DNA of 64,000 nucleotides from NCBI RefSeq assembly GCF_019823105.1, contig NZ_CP081958.1:2852001-2916000 (forward strand). Direction: 5' to 3'. The notes under the pieces were generated by a model, which saw nothing but the letters and a program-made list of their open reading frames with translations, had not been told where the DNA came from and did no database searches. This stretch comes from Halobaculum magnesiiphilum. Lineage in GTDB: Archaea > Halobacteriota > Halobacteria > Halobacteriales > Haloferacaceae. Positions within the stretch are counted from its first letter, which is position 1; every line of letters starts with the position of its first letter. A program made the translations under genes and the position numbers. This document shows positions 27,048-34,998 of this stretch, one piece after another.

Positions 27048-27751
27048 GGCGGTGGGCGGTGTTCAGATAAGGATGAAGAGTGAGGCGGAGCGATCTTCTA
27101 GTGGTTCATGCCAGAAATCGCCCGCCTCATCGGAGGTAGCGATTGCTTCGAGTTAGGATTTGTGGAGCGAGAGGCGACACCCGAGCCCGCGATGAAGCTC
27201 GGTATCCGACTCCATCTGGCTGGATTATCACGTTCGGATACCATCTCGATTCTCGATACATTGGGTGTCGAGCGCTGTCGAACGACCGTTCACAACTGGG
27301 TGCAGAAGGCCGATCTACAGCCGCTCGATGGTGCGAACCCGGATCACGTCGCGGTTGACGAGACCGTGATCCAACTCAACGACGAACGGTTCTGGCTGTA
27401 CGCGGCAGTCGATCCTGCCACGAACCGCTTGCTGCACGTCACGCTCTCTCCGACGAGAAATCAAGCGATAACCGAGATGTTCCTCTCCGAACTCCGCGAG
27501 AAACATCTCGTCGATGACGCGGTCTTTCTCGTCGATTCTGCACCGTGGCTGCAAGCAGCTCTCCACCGGCATGACCTCGATTACAGATACGAGAAACACG
27601 GTACTCGAAACAGCGTCGAACGTGTCTTCCGAGAACTAAAACGCCGTACTAATCAGTTCTCAAACTGTTTCAGCCATGCCGAAGCAGATACCGTTGAACA
27701 TTGGCTTCAAGCGTTCGCCTTCGCATGGAACCAGCTTATCTGAACACTACC
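27048..27751 (+). mobile_element. IS6-family insertion sequence, about 704 bp
   Basis: Terminal inverted repeats flank one transposase gene. The right end is CTTATCTGAACACTACC (27735-27751); its reverse complement matches GGCGGTGTTCAGATAAG at 27055-27071 in 15 of 17 positions. Identical 8-bp direct repeats (GGGCTACC) lie immediately outside 27048 and 27751, the duplication length expected for IS6 elements. The left end holds an extra 7 bp, a tandem copy of GGCGGTG. The element separates the nucleotidyltransferase gene from an aldo/keto reductase gene whose stop codon lies in the right target duplication. The intact duplication indicates direct insertion at this site. Confidence 0.9.
27108..27743 (+). 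CDS. IS6-family transposase
   Basis: A 211-residue DDE transposase. The N-terminal helix-turn-helix region (SRSDTISILDTLGVERCRTTVHNW, in part) is followed by the catalytic Asp in VAVDETVIQ, the second Asp in FLVDSAPWLQ and the Glu in NSVERVFRELKRRT. All three are present and the frame is open to the right inverted repeat, where the stop codon lies, so the element may still be active. The frame matches archaeal IS6 members in length. Confidence 0.93.
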   Translation: MPEIARLIGGSDCFELGFVEREATPEPAMKLGIRLHLAGLSRSDTISILDTLGVERCRTTVHNWVQKADLQPLDGANPDHVAVDETVIQLNDERFWLYAAVDPATNRLLHVTLSPTRNQAITEMFLSELREKHLVDDAVFLVDSAPWLQAALHRHDLDYRYEKHGTRNSVERVFRELKRRTNQFSNCFSHAEADTVEHWLQAFAFAWNQLI

Positions 27752-27759
27752 GGGCTACC
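27752..27759. repeat. Right 8-bp target-site duplication
   Basis: GGGCTACC; contains the TAG stop codon (27755-27757, minus strand) of the aldo/keto reductase gene. Confidence 0.8.
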
Positions 27760-28555
27760 GGCTCCATGGCGCGAAATCGTAGTCCACGACGCGGTGTTCC
27801 TCCTCGATAGCGTCGATGCGGGCACGCTCGGCCGACGTCAGTTCCAACGCCGTCGCGGCGTAGTTCTCCCCGATGTGGTCACCGGTCGCCTTCGGAATTG
27901 GACAGGCAGGACGGCCCAACAGCCAGGCGAGCACGACTTGCGGAACTGTCGCTCCGCGCTCTGTCGCGATGTCACGCAACACGTCCGAGCGGAACACCGC
28001 ACCGCCGGCCAGCGGCGTGTGAGCGACGACCTCGATCCCCTCGGCGCGACACGTTTCCAGCAGGTCGGCCTGCGGCAAGAAGGGATGCATCTCGATCTGA
28101 TTCGCGAACAGCGGTACCGGGGAGGTCGCTATTGCCTCCCGCAGCAGGTCGACCGTAAAGTTACAGCCGCCGACGCGTCGCACCGCGCCCGATTCGACGA
28201 GTTCACCCATGGCCCCGAACGTCTCCGCGGGGCCGTACGTGTGCGCCGGCCAGTGGACGTAGAGGAGGTCTATCGTGTCCAACCCCAAACGATCGAGGAT
28301 CGCCCGCGTCTCAGTCAGCACCGCTTCGTGTGTCAGGTTCTTCGAGTGAAGCTTCGTGGCGACGAATATCTCCTCACGTGGCACGTCGGTCTCGGCGATC
28401 GCTTCCCCGACCGCGGCGGAGTGGCTATACTGTTGGGCCGTATCGAGGTGCCGGTACCCCACCTCCAGGGCCTCCTTCACGGACTGCACTGCGAGGCTCC
28501 GACTCTCGAAGCCGGCCGTCCCGAACCCCAGGGAAATCGAAGAGACCTGAGCCAT
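27755..28555 (-). CDS. Aldo/keto reductase
   Basis: NAD(P)H-dependent oxidoreductase with a TIM barrel, 266 residues. The catalytic tetrad is visible as Asp and Tyr in YRHLDTAQQYSHSAAVG, Lys in FVATKLHS and His in LLYVHWPA. The cofactor-binding end has IPKATGDHIGENYAA. The substrate is unknown; general aldehyde reduction is as likely as a glycan role. The insertion sequence landed exactly at the stop codon, so the coding sequence seems complete but its 3' flank is replaced. A TATA-like box is 25 nt upstream of the ATG. Confidence 0.9.
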   Translation of the reverse strand: MAQVSSISLGFGTAGFESRSLAVQSVKEALEVGYRHLDTAQQYSHSAAVGEAIAETDVPREEIFVATKLHSKNLTHEAVLTETRAILDRLGLDTIDLLYVHWPAHTYGPAETFGAMGELVESGAVRRVGGCNFTVDLLREAIATSPVPLFANQIEMHPFLPQADLLETCRAEGIEVVAHTPLAGGAVFRSDVLRDIATERGATVPQVVLAWLLGRPACPIPKATGDHIGENYAATALELTSAERARIDAIEEEHRVVDYDFAPWSR

Positions 28556-28575
28556 GGATATGGGTCACCTCCGCG

Positions 28576-28583
28576 AAATAAAA
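28576..28583 (-). promoter_or_regulatory. TATA box of aldo/keto reductase gene
   Basis: TTTTATTT on the minus strand, centred about 25 nt upstream of the ATG at 28555. Confidence 0.5.
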
Positions 28584-28667
28584 CCGTTTGCCTGAGAGCA
28601 CCCGTCTCCCGTGCTTACCTGGGGGCACACGCAAACAGTTATCCACGCGTCTACCCTCCGGTCGTTC

Positions 28668-29600
28668 ATGGACGACCTCGCCTTCGTCTTCGCCTCCGGG
28701 AGTGGGCAGATTGGGAACCAGTCCCGTCACCTCCTCCGCTCCATCCGCCGTCACCACGGGGAGGCACCTGTCTACGTCTACGTGCCGACCGAGGAGCTCG
28801 ACGACATGGAAGCGGCGGTGCGCGAGGAACTGGCCGCCGATGCCACCATCCTCGAAGGGTCCATTCCGATCCCCGAGTACCCGATCTCGACGAAGATAGC
28901 GGCACTCGAAGCCGCGGAACCCGTCGCCGACGCGGAGTACCTCCTCATGCTCGACACCGATGTCTTGGTGCTTGACGAGATCGAGGTCCACCGCCGCGAG
29001 GACGCCGATCTGTACTTGAAGCCGGTCGACGTCGGGAATCAGTTTTGGGGGCGCGAACGCTCCCACGATCGCTGGCGCGACCTCTACGAGCGATACGACC
29101 TCCGGTTCCCAGATCGGCGGGTCGATAGCACGTTCGACGGCCGGGGGATGCTCCCCTACTGGAACGCGGGCTTCGTGCTCACGCGGGTCGACGGCTTCGG
29201 AAGCGAGTGGCTCGACGTGACCGAGGCCCTCCACGGCGAGATACCATACGACCGCCACGCGGACCAGGTAGCGCTCGGTCTCCTCTCGGAGCGGTACGCC
29301 ACGGCGACCGTCGACAATCGCTATAACTACCCCATTCACCTCCGCCTTCGCTGCCCCCCCGACGTGCGGGTGCTTCACTACCACAACGCCCCGAACCTGG
29401 TGAAAGTCTCGGACCCTGATATCCGTGAACAGATTCGGGCGGTGGGCCTGAGCGACGCCATCGACCTCCCGGCTGGTGAGCGTGTTCGGCTACTCGCCGA
29501 CGGCGTCCAGAGCTACGTCCGACGACGCACTCTCCCTATCGACGAGACGCACGCGCTCGAACGGGCATATCTGAAGGCGCGCTCGCTCGTGTCGACGTAG
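28668..29600 (+). CDS. Putative GT-A (GT8-like) glycosyltransferase
   Basis: A 310-residue protein with the nucleotide-sugar transferase pattern: LAFVFASGSGQIGNQSRHLL at the start, STKIAALEAAEP, then YLLMLDTDVLVLDEI with a DxD metal site, and PYWNAGFVLTRVDGF plus DRHADQVALGLL further on, like GT8/glycogenin-type enzymes. Probably a retaining sugar transferase acting in the cytoplasm on a surface glycan. The ATG at 28668 is chosen over an upstream in-frame start because a TATA-like box lies near 28640. It converges on the 29605 phosphodiesterase gene. Confidence 0.8.
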   Translation: MDDLAFVFASGSGQIGNQSRHLLRSIRRHHGEAPVYVYVPTEELDDMEAAVREELAADATILEGSIPIPEYPISTKIAALEAAEPVADAEYLLMLDTDVLVLDEIEVHRREDADLYLKPVDVGNQFWGRERSHDRWRDLYERYDLRFPDRRVDSTFDGRGMLPYWNAGFVLTRVDGFGSEWLDVTEALHGEIPYDRHADQVALGLLSERYATATVDNRYNYPIHLRLRCPPDVRVLHYHNAPNLVKVSDPDIREQIRAVGLSDAIDLPAGERVRLLADGVQSYVRRRTLPIDETHALERAYLKARSLVST

Positions 29601-29604
29601 CTCG

Positions 29605-30498
29605 TCAGTCGATATATCCAAGATCTCGAAGCTGTTCCTTCGGAAGGTCGAGATTCGATTCCTCGTACTCGCTCACGTCGATTCGCTCCTCCACCCACTC
29701 CTTCACGTCGAAGACTGACTCCGGCGGTCCGTCGGGATGGGTCGTTGACGCGAACGCACGGAAGGCGTGTTTTCCAGGGACCTCCCCTGGGTCGAGGAAG
29801 GAGGTGTAGCTACCGTGGTCGCTCAGAATGAGGAGCTCGTCGTCCTCACCGAGTCCTTCGCGGACGTGGCGCACTTGGTCTGCGGTCCAGCGGTAGAGCC
29901 GTTCGAGTTCGTCCTCCTGTTCACCGTACGCGTGTGAGGCCATATCCACCGTGTGGACGTGGACTCCGCCGAGCGAGATCGGATGCTGTGCCATCTCACG
30001 CGCCCACGCGAACTGCTGCACGGCCATCCCCTTCAACTCGCGCTCGAAGTACTCCTTGGGAGGGTCACCGTCCGTTATCTGCCAGGTCTTGCGCAGTTCC
30101 GCTCCGTTGGCGACGCCGGGCCAGTTATGGACGACCGCGTACTCGGGATCGAAGATCGTCGGCGAGTCCGTCACGCCGACGGTGTACTCCTCTCCAGTGA
30201 GCGCCGTGATCTTATTTCCCAACCACGCTCGGGTGTGGACATCGAGGTGGCCGACGAACTGCGAGGCGAAGTCGATGAGTGGGTTGTCCCACGAACTGGT
30301 TCCCTCCTCGGTGACGCCATGTTCCGTCGGATGAAGGCCGGTCGCGACGGTCGCCCACGCTTCGGGGGTGAACGGGTGTTCGAACTGGTGGGCGACGGTC
30401 TCCATCTGGGTGTGGCCGTCTAGGCGGTACTCGTCGATGTCGTAGTGTTCTACGAGTTTCGTGTCGAGCGCGTCGATGGCGAGGATGACCAGAGTCAT
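29605..30498 (-). CDS. Alkaline-phosphatase-superfamily phosphodiesterase-like protein
   Basis: A 297-residue protein with LVILAIDALDTKLVEHYDID, FTPEAWATVATGLHPTEHG containing the likely Thr nucleophile, VHVHTVDMASHAYGE and ELLILSDHGSYTSF, the motif set of the type I phosphodiesterase/phosphoglycerate-mutase-like branch. It is much shorter than the 512-residue relative at 20152. It ends in LRDLGYID. It follows the 30502 gene on the same strand with a 3-nt gap, so they are coexpressed. Substrate unknown. Confidence 0.83.
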   Translation of the reverse strand: MTLVILAIDALDTKLVEHYDIDEYRLDGHTQMETVAHQFEHPFTPEAWATVATGLHPTEHGVTEEGTSSWDNPLIDFASQFVGHLDVHTRAWLGNKITALTGEEYTVGVTDSPTIFDPEYAVVHNWPGVANGAELRKTWQITDGDPPKEYFERELKGMAVQQFAWAREMAQHPISLGGVHVHTVDMASHAYGEQEDELERLYRWTADQVRHVREGLGEDDELLILSDHGSYTSFLDPGEVPGKHAFRAFASTTHPDGPPESVFDVKEWVEERIDVSEYEESNLDLPKEQLRDLGYID

Positions 30499-30501
30499 GT
30501 G

Positions 30502-31428
30502 TTATTTGTAACCGAGGTGTTTAAGTTGTTCGTCGCGCGAGACCTCCTCCACGTCGGTGGCCGTCTCGGCGTCCGTGTCCGAGGTATGGGTTTCCTCGTC
30601 CGTCGCGGACGTGACGCACTTCGGCACGCGCTTGAGCGGCTTCAACGGCACGTAGTCCGGGTGAGCATAGAGGCCGTACTCACCCAGCAGGTTCCCGTGG
30701 TCCGCCGTGATGAGAACCCGTTCCGCGTCCACGTTCTCCAAGAGGAGCGCGACGTCGTCAAGGACGTACCGGAGATTGTCCCGGTAGCCGTCCCACACTT
30801 CCTCGTACTCCAGCTGGCCCCGTCGGAGCTTATGCCAGACGTTGTCCCACGGCGTTGAGGAGAATTCATCGCGAGGGATTCCCTTGTCGAGGGGTTTGCG
30901 GACGAAGGGATGGTGGGGCTGCATGTAGTGAACGAGAAGCCGATCGTGGTCTCGCTCGCGCCCCGCTCGTATCGCCGCGTCGGTGACCGCGCGGGCGGGG
31001 ATGGTCCGGACGTCGCGGTCGAACGTGTGCTTCCAGACTTCTTCGAGATACGCGAACGACTGCGGGTCGAGTTTCTGCTCCGAATAGGGGTTCGCGGTGA
31101 CGTGGGCGGTTCGGGCCATCTCGGCGGCGTACGACGGCCGGAAGTTCTTCTCCATCCACTCCGCCGAACTGGACGCGACAGAGTACGTCCACTCCTCGTC
31201 GACGAAGTCGTACTCCTGAGCCACTTCGGCCATCAGGTCCCACCGGCAGGCGTCGAGGACGACCAGCATGTCCCAGTCCTCCTCGTAGATGGGTGTCCCG
31301 AAGTTCCACACACCGCCGAGACGACGGAAGGTGCCGACGTAAAACTTGTACGCCGAGTCCTGTACGCCCTGCCAGCCGTCCTGTCGGACCTGTCGGCGGG
31401 TCTCTTCCACCCAGTCGGTAAACGTCAT
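30502..31428 (-). CDS. Alkaline-phosphatase-superfamily protein, paralogue of the 23308 gene
   Basis: A 308-residue protein with WDMLVVLDACRWDLMAEV, VASSSAEWMEKNF, YMQPHHPFVRKP and VLITADHGNLLGEYG. The same blocks in the same order occur in the 23308 protein, which differs by having Cys instead of Val just before the ASSS segment. It ends in LKHLGYK. It heads a two-gene unit with the 29605 phosphodiesterase. No signal peptide or membrane helix is seen, so it may act inside the cell on activated sugars or lipid-linked intermediates; this is inference. Confidence 0.8.
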   Translation of the reverse strand: MTFTDWVEETRRQVRQDGWQGVQDSAYKFYVGTFRRLGGVWNFGTPIYEEDWDMLVVLDACRWDLMAEVAQEYDFVDEEWTYSVASSSAEWMEKNFRPSYAAEMARTAHVTANPYSEQKLDPQSFAYLEEVWKHTFDRDVRTIPARAVTDAAIRAGRERDHDRLLVHYMQPHHPFVRKPLDKGIPRDEFSSTPWDNVWHKLRRGQLEYEEVWDGYRDNLRYVLDDVALLLENVDAERVLITADHGNLLGEYGLYAHPDYVPLKPLKRVPKCVTSATDEETHTSDTDAETATDVEEVSRDEQLKHLGYK

Positions 31429-31542
31429 GAGAGCGGTCGTATCACGCCCAATGCGAGGGGTGGGCCTATGAGTTTCGGATACCGACAGCCGGATATCTCA
31501 CGCCCCGAAAACGGGACAGTAACGGTTCAGTAGTGAGTCGCT

Positions 31543-32700
31543 CTATCGAGCCTCGAACGCCTCCCGCAACTCCGCGTCCACATCCCACGTCCCGTCTCCC
31601 TCTCCGCGCAGCAGCTTCACTGCAGCCCGAAACAGCGACACCTGTGTGTCGAACAGCGCGTACGCCGGCTGCAACGACCCTAACGAATCCCTCGCCCCCA
31701 GCCACACGAACGCCCCCAACGCCACCGGCACCGCGAGCCCGAGCGGCCCGCCGACCGCGACCGCCCCCAGCGACGCCAGTCCCACGCCGGCCATCACCAG
31801 CGTCGGCGAGACGCCCATGAACCACCAGTTGAACGGCAACACCACCGTCCCGTAGCCGCCGTAGCGACCCAGCATGTCCCGCTGGCGCCACAGCAACCTC
31901 AGCAGGCCCATCGCCCGACGGTCCTTCTGCGTCCGGCGCTTGCGGAACTCCGAGTGGCTCGCCTCCTTGTAGCGGATCGCGGGGTCGAACACCACCCGGC
32001 CGCCGTTCTTGCGGATCTTCAGCGCCAGCTCGGTGTCGTCGGCGATCGAGTCCTCGTCGATCGCGACGATCGAGTCGCGCTCGAACGCCGAGAACGGCCC
32101 GTGGAAGATGAACGTCGAGTCGACGTGCGACTCCAGCGTCTGTATTCGCGCCTGCACGTCGCGATACCCTCGCTCGACCTCGCTGCCGCCGAGCACCTCG
32201 GCGTTGCGTCCCGTCACTGCCTCGATCTCGGGGTCGGCGAGGTTCGCGACCGCCTCCCGCAGCGCGTCCTCTGCGACCTTCGAGTCGCAGTCGGTCTTCA
32301 CGACGACCTCGTTGCTCGCGGCCGCGTACGCCTCGTTGAGCGCGACGGCGAGCCCGCGACGTTCCGTCTCCTCGATCAGCCGCAACTCGGGCGCGTCCCG
32401 CTCGGCGAAGAACTCTCGAACGATCTCCGGGGTCGCGTCGTCGCTGGAGTCGACGACGACGACCTCCATCTTCTCCGGGGGATAGTCCCACTCGCAGATC
32501 CCCGCCAGCTTCGACTCGACGATCCGTTCCTCGTTGTACGTCGGGAGCACGACGCTCACGGACGGCTCGACGTCGTGGTCCTTCTCCGCGGGCGACCCCT
32601 CGGGATCGCGGACGACGTACAACAGGCCGTACAGGAGATACGGAAGGCCGGTGAGGCTGATCAGCCCCGCCAAATGGGCGAAGAGGCGACGCGCTCGCAT
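31543..32700 (-). CDS. Membrane glycosyltransferase family 2, processive type
   Basis: A 385-residue protein with one N-terminal hydrophobic segment (LFAHLAGLISLTGLPYLLYG), a GT2 domain (VSVVLPTYNEERIVESKL; VVVDSSDDATPEIV; VVKTDCDSKVAEDAL; IADDTELALKIRKNG; RKRRTQKDRRAMGL in the QxxRW position) and two or more C-terminal membrane helices. This layout matches cellulose-synthase-like enzymes that make or extend polymers at the membrane. It lies next to and divergent from aglJ. The role in N-glycans or in an exopolysaccharide is undecided. Confidence 0.87.
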   Translation of the reverse strand: MRARRLFAHLAGLISLTGLPYLLYGLLYVVRDPEGSPAEKDHDVEPSVSVVLPTYNEERIVESKLAGICEWDYPPEKMEVVVVDSSDDATPEIVREFFAERDAPELRLIEETERRGLAVALNEAYAAASNEVVVKTDCDSKVAEDALREAVANLADPEIEAVTGRNAEVLGGSEVERGYRDVQARIQTLESHVDSTFIFHGPFSAFERDSIVAIDEDSIADDTELALKIRKNGGRVVFDPAIRYKEASHSEFRKRRTQKDRRAMGLLRLLWRQRDMLGRYGGYGTVVLPFNWWFMGVSPTLVMAGVGLASLGAVAVGGPLGLAVPVALGAFVWLGARDSLGSLQPAYALFDTQVSLFRAAVKLLRGEGDGTWDVDAELREAFEAR

Positions 32701-32826
32701 GGCCCGTGGTTGGCCGACTCCCTACAAAACGACGGCGGTCGGACGGTCCGACACCGGGTTCGGCGACGACGGAACCCCGGTTCGCTCCCGAAACCCCTAA
32801 CTCGCCACCCGCTGCACCCCACACAC

Positions 32827-33849
32827 ATGACCGACGACGTCTGCGTCCTCCTCCCCACGTACGACGAGGCGGCCACGGTCGCGGACGTCGTCACCGACTT
32901 TCGCGATCACGGCTTCGAGAACGTCCTCGTCATCGACGGCGGGTCCTCGGATGACACCCGCGAGCGTGCCCGCGACGCGGGCGCCCGGGTCGAGATCCAA
33001 TCCGGAACCGGGAAGGGCCAGGCGATCCGCGAGGCGGTCCGCGAGCACGTCACCACTGACTACGTCCTCATGGCCGACGCCGACGGAACCTACCGTGCGA
33101 GCGACGCGGAAGCGATGCTCGAACCGCTCCGCGAGGGCACTGCCGAACACGTCATCGGCGACCGCTTCGCCGACATGCACGAGGACGCGATGAGCGGCCT
33201 AAACCGCGTCGGCAACGGCATCTTCAACGGACTGTTCTCGCTCATCCACCGGGAGGAGTACGGGGACATCCTCTCGGGATACCGGGCGTTCACGGTCGAC
33301 TCCTTCGAACGCCTCCGCCTCTCGGCCGACGGCTTCGGCATCGAGACGGAGCTGGCCGTCGAGTGCGCGCGCCACGGGGTGCGCACGACGGTCGTTCCGA
33401 TCACGTACCTCCCGCGGCCGGACGGCTCGAACACGAACCTCCATCCCGTCCGCGACGGCGGGATCATCCTGATGGCGATCTACCGGCAGGCGAAGACCTC
33501 GAACCCCCTGTTCTACTTCGGGAGCGCGGGCGTGGTCTCGGGGCTCGCTGGTGCCATCGTCGCGGCGTACGTCGCCTACGACTGGTTCGTCAACGGGATC
33601 CCGCACAACGTGCTCGCGATCGTCGCGGGCGTCGGGATCATCCTCGGCGTCCAGCTGCTCATCTTCGGTGTGCTCTCCGATCTCTTGGTCACGCTCCACG
33701 GCGAGACGCTCGACCGCGTCGAGGCGCTCGAACGGGAGGTCAACGGGGCCACCGACGCCGCTGTCGACGGGACGGACTCGGGCCCGGAGGGATCCGACGC
33801 GACGGCGCCCTCAGAAGGGAAGGATCGAGCGGACCCGCCCGAGCAGTGA
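32827..33849 (+). CDS. aglJ: AglJ-like dolichyl-phosphate hexose transferase
   Basis: GT2 enzyme that in Haloferax volcanii adds the first hexose of the N-glycan to dolichyl phosphate. The 340-residue protein has CVLLPTYDEAATVADVV, VIDGGSSDDTRERA, VLMADADGTYRASDAE with the DxD site, GDILSGYRAFTVDSFERL, and LPRPDGSNTNLHPVRDG, then two C-terminal membrane helices and an acidic tail. Together with aglB it frames the glycan island, as these genes frame the agl cluster in Haloferax. Its 3' end overlaps the convergent small gene by 39 bp. Confidence 0.82.
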   Translation: MTDDVCVLLPTYDEAATVADVVTDFRDHGFENVLVIDGGSSDDTRERARDAGARVEIQSGTGKGQAIREAVREHVTTDYVLMADADGTYRASDAEAMLEPLREGTAEHVIGDRFADMHEDAMSGLNRVGNGIFNGLFSLIHREEYGDILSGYRAFTVDSFERLRLSADGFGIETELAVECARHGVRTTVVPITYLPRPDGSNTNLHPVRDGGIILMAIYRQAKTSNPLFYFGSAGVVSGLAGAIVAAYVAYDWFVNGIPHNVLAIVAGVGIILGVQLLIFGVLSDLLVTLHGETLDRVEALEREVNGATDAAVDGTDSGPEGSDATAPSEGKDRADPPEQ

Positions 33850-34137
33850 CCCGGCGCCGCTGCGGCGGCGGTCCTCGAAGATCGGATGCAGGCGGTTGAG
33901 CAGGTCGCGCTCGGTCTCGAATTCCTCCTCGGGAAGCTCGTGCAGCACCTCGGCGAGATCGAGGGTGTTGCCCGCGGCGTCGTAGGGAACCTGGGTGTTC
34001 CCCATCGACGCGACCAGTTCCTCGCTCGTCGCCGGGAACCGAACGCCGGCCCGGTCCAGGCGTTCGTCGAGCGCCGCGATGCCGAACTCGATGGATTCGG
34101 GCTCCTCCGTGTCCCCCTGCGGCGGTCTGGCTGCCAT
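33811..34137 (-). CDS. Small conserved haloarchaeal protein
   Basis: A 108-residue acidic soluble protein starting with a disordered stretch, then IEFGIAALDERLDRAGVRFPATSEELVASMG and LAEVLHELPEEEFETERDLLNRL. The arrangement recalls the short DUF5789-type proteins of haloarchaea, but that match is from memory and not certain. Its last 39 bp overlap the end of aglJ on the opposite strand. A TATA-like element (GTTTTAGT, minus strand near 34166) is about 29 nt upstream of the ATG. Confidence 0.72.
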   Translation of the reverse strand: MAARPPQGDTEEPESIEFGIAALDERLDRAGVRFPATSEELVASMGNTQVPYDAAGNTLDLAEVLHELPEEEFETERDLLNRLHPIFEDRRRSGAGSLLGRVRSILPF

Positions 34138-34193
34138 TACGCTCCGGGTTGCCGCCCCGGGGACTAAAACGGACGGGCCCCGGCTCCGTCGCG

Positions 34194-34200
34194 CTTATCG
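34194..34200 (+). promoter_or_regulatory. TATA-like box of the RHH gene
   Basis: CTTATCG centred about 27 nt upstream of the ATG at 34224. Confidence 0.4.
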
Positions 34201-34223
34201 GTCGCGCGCCCCTCCGTCGAGCC

Positions 34224-34433
34224 ATGACCGACTACACCACCGTCTCCATCCCGAAGGACCTGGCCGAGCGCGTCGAGGAGACCCTCGAAGGGACGAGCTT
34301 CTCGTCGACCTCGGATCTCGTCCGGTTCCTGTTGCGAAGTATCGTCATCCAACATCAAAAGCAGGGCTCGCTCTCGGAGGCCGAGTTCGAGGAGATCACC
34401 GACCAGCTCCGGGACCTCGGCTACCTGGAGTAG
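34224..34433 (+). CDS. Ribbon-helix-helix (CopG-like) DNA-binding protein
   Basis: A 69-residue protein. Residues 1-45 form a classic RHH: strand YTTVSIPKDLAERVEETL, turn with SSTSDLVRFLLRSIVI. The rest is a charged helix that ends in LRDLGYLE, the same tail as the alkaline-phosphatase-superfamily proteins of the glycan island. There is no toxin-like partner next to it. Expected to bind DNA as a dimer; targets are unknown. Confidence 0.85.
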   Translation: MTDYTTVSIPKDLAERVEETLEGTSFSSTSDLVRFLLRSIVIQHQKQGSLSEAEFEEITDQLRDLGYLE

Positions 34434-34469
34434 CGCGGTCGCGACGCCGACCACGCGCGACACACGGGC

Positions 34470-34988
34470 TCACTCTTCGACCCGCTCCTCGGGCGGCTCG
34501 GCGTCGACGACGACGAGTTCGCGCCGGCGTCCCCGGCGGTCGTACGCGATCACGTTCTCCCGTTCGTACGGCGGAACCGCCACCAGCACCGCGGCCGCGA
34601 GGTCGTCCTCCTCGGTGAGGTGCCGGTCGCCGCGGGGGTGTGAGAGGAAGCGCGCGCTACCCGCAGGGCGCCCCAGGTCCATCCCGAACACCGCCGAGAC
34701 GGAGCCGCCGGCCGAGGGGAAGTAGAAGTGCGTGAGCACGGGCGTCGCCGGATCGATGTCTGTGGGTGCGTCGATCAACTCGCCCGCTGGCGTCGCGTCG
34801 AGCACCACGTTCTCCGCCTCGGGGTCGGCGTCGGCCGCGCGCTCACACAGCAGCGCGAGCAGGTCGACGGTGATGTGAACGGGCGCTGGATCGTCCCGCG
34901 TCGCGTCGTGCTCGGTGTCCACCTCGCCCCCGGTGGCGTCCTTCGTCCCGTTTACCGCGTCGTCTGCGAGGCCGTCCACGGGGCTCAC
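34470..34988 (-). CDS. Conserved hypothetical protein
   Basis: A 172-residue acidic protein of unknown function. After a disordered N-terminus (TKDATGGEVDTEHDATRDD) comes a compact domain with ITVDLLALLCERAADADPEAENVVLDATPAGEL, in part, then THFYFPSAGGSVSAVFGMDLG and a basic strip (YDRRGRRRELVVVDAEPPEE). No catalytic motif stands out. It is 10 nt downstream of the MBL-like gene on the same strand and probably cotranscribed. Confidence 0.68.
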   Translation of the reverse strand: MSPVDGLADDAVNGTKDATGGEVDTEHDATRDDPAPVHITVDLLALLCERAADADPEAENVVLDATPAGELIDAPTDIDPATPVLTHFYFPSAGGSVSAVFGMDLGRPAGSARFLSHPRGDRHLTEEDDLAAAVLVAVPPYERENVIAYDRRGRRRELVVVDAEPPEERVEE

Positions 34989-34998
34989 GACGGGACGG

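Noticed and set aside
34224-34433. Antitoxin of a toxin-antitoxin pair
   Set aside because: No toxin-sized partner gene adjoins the RHH gene.
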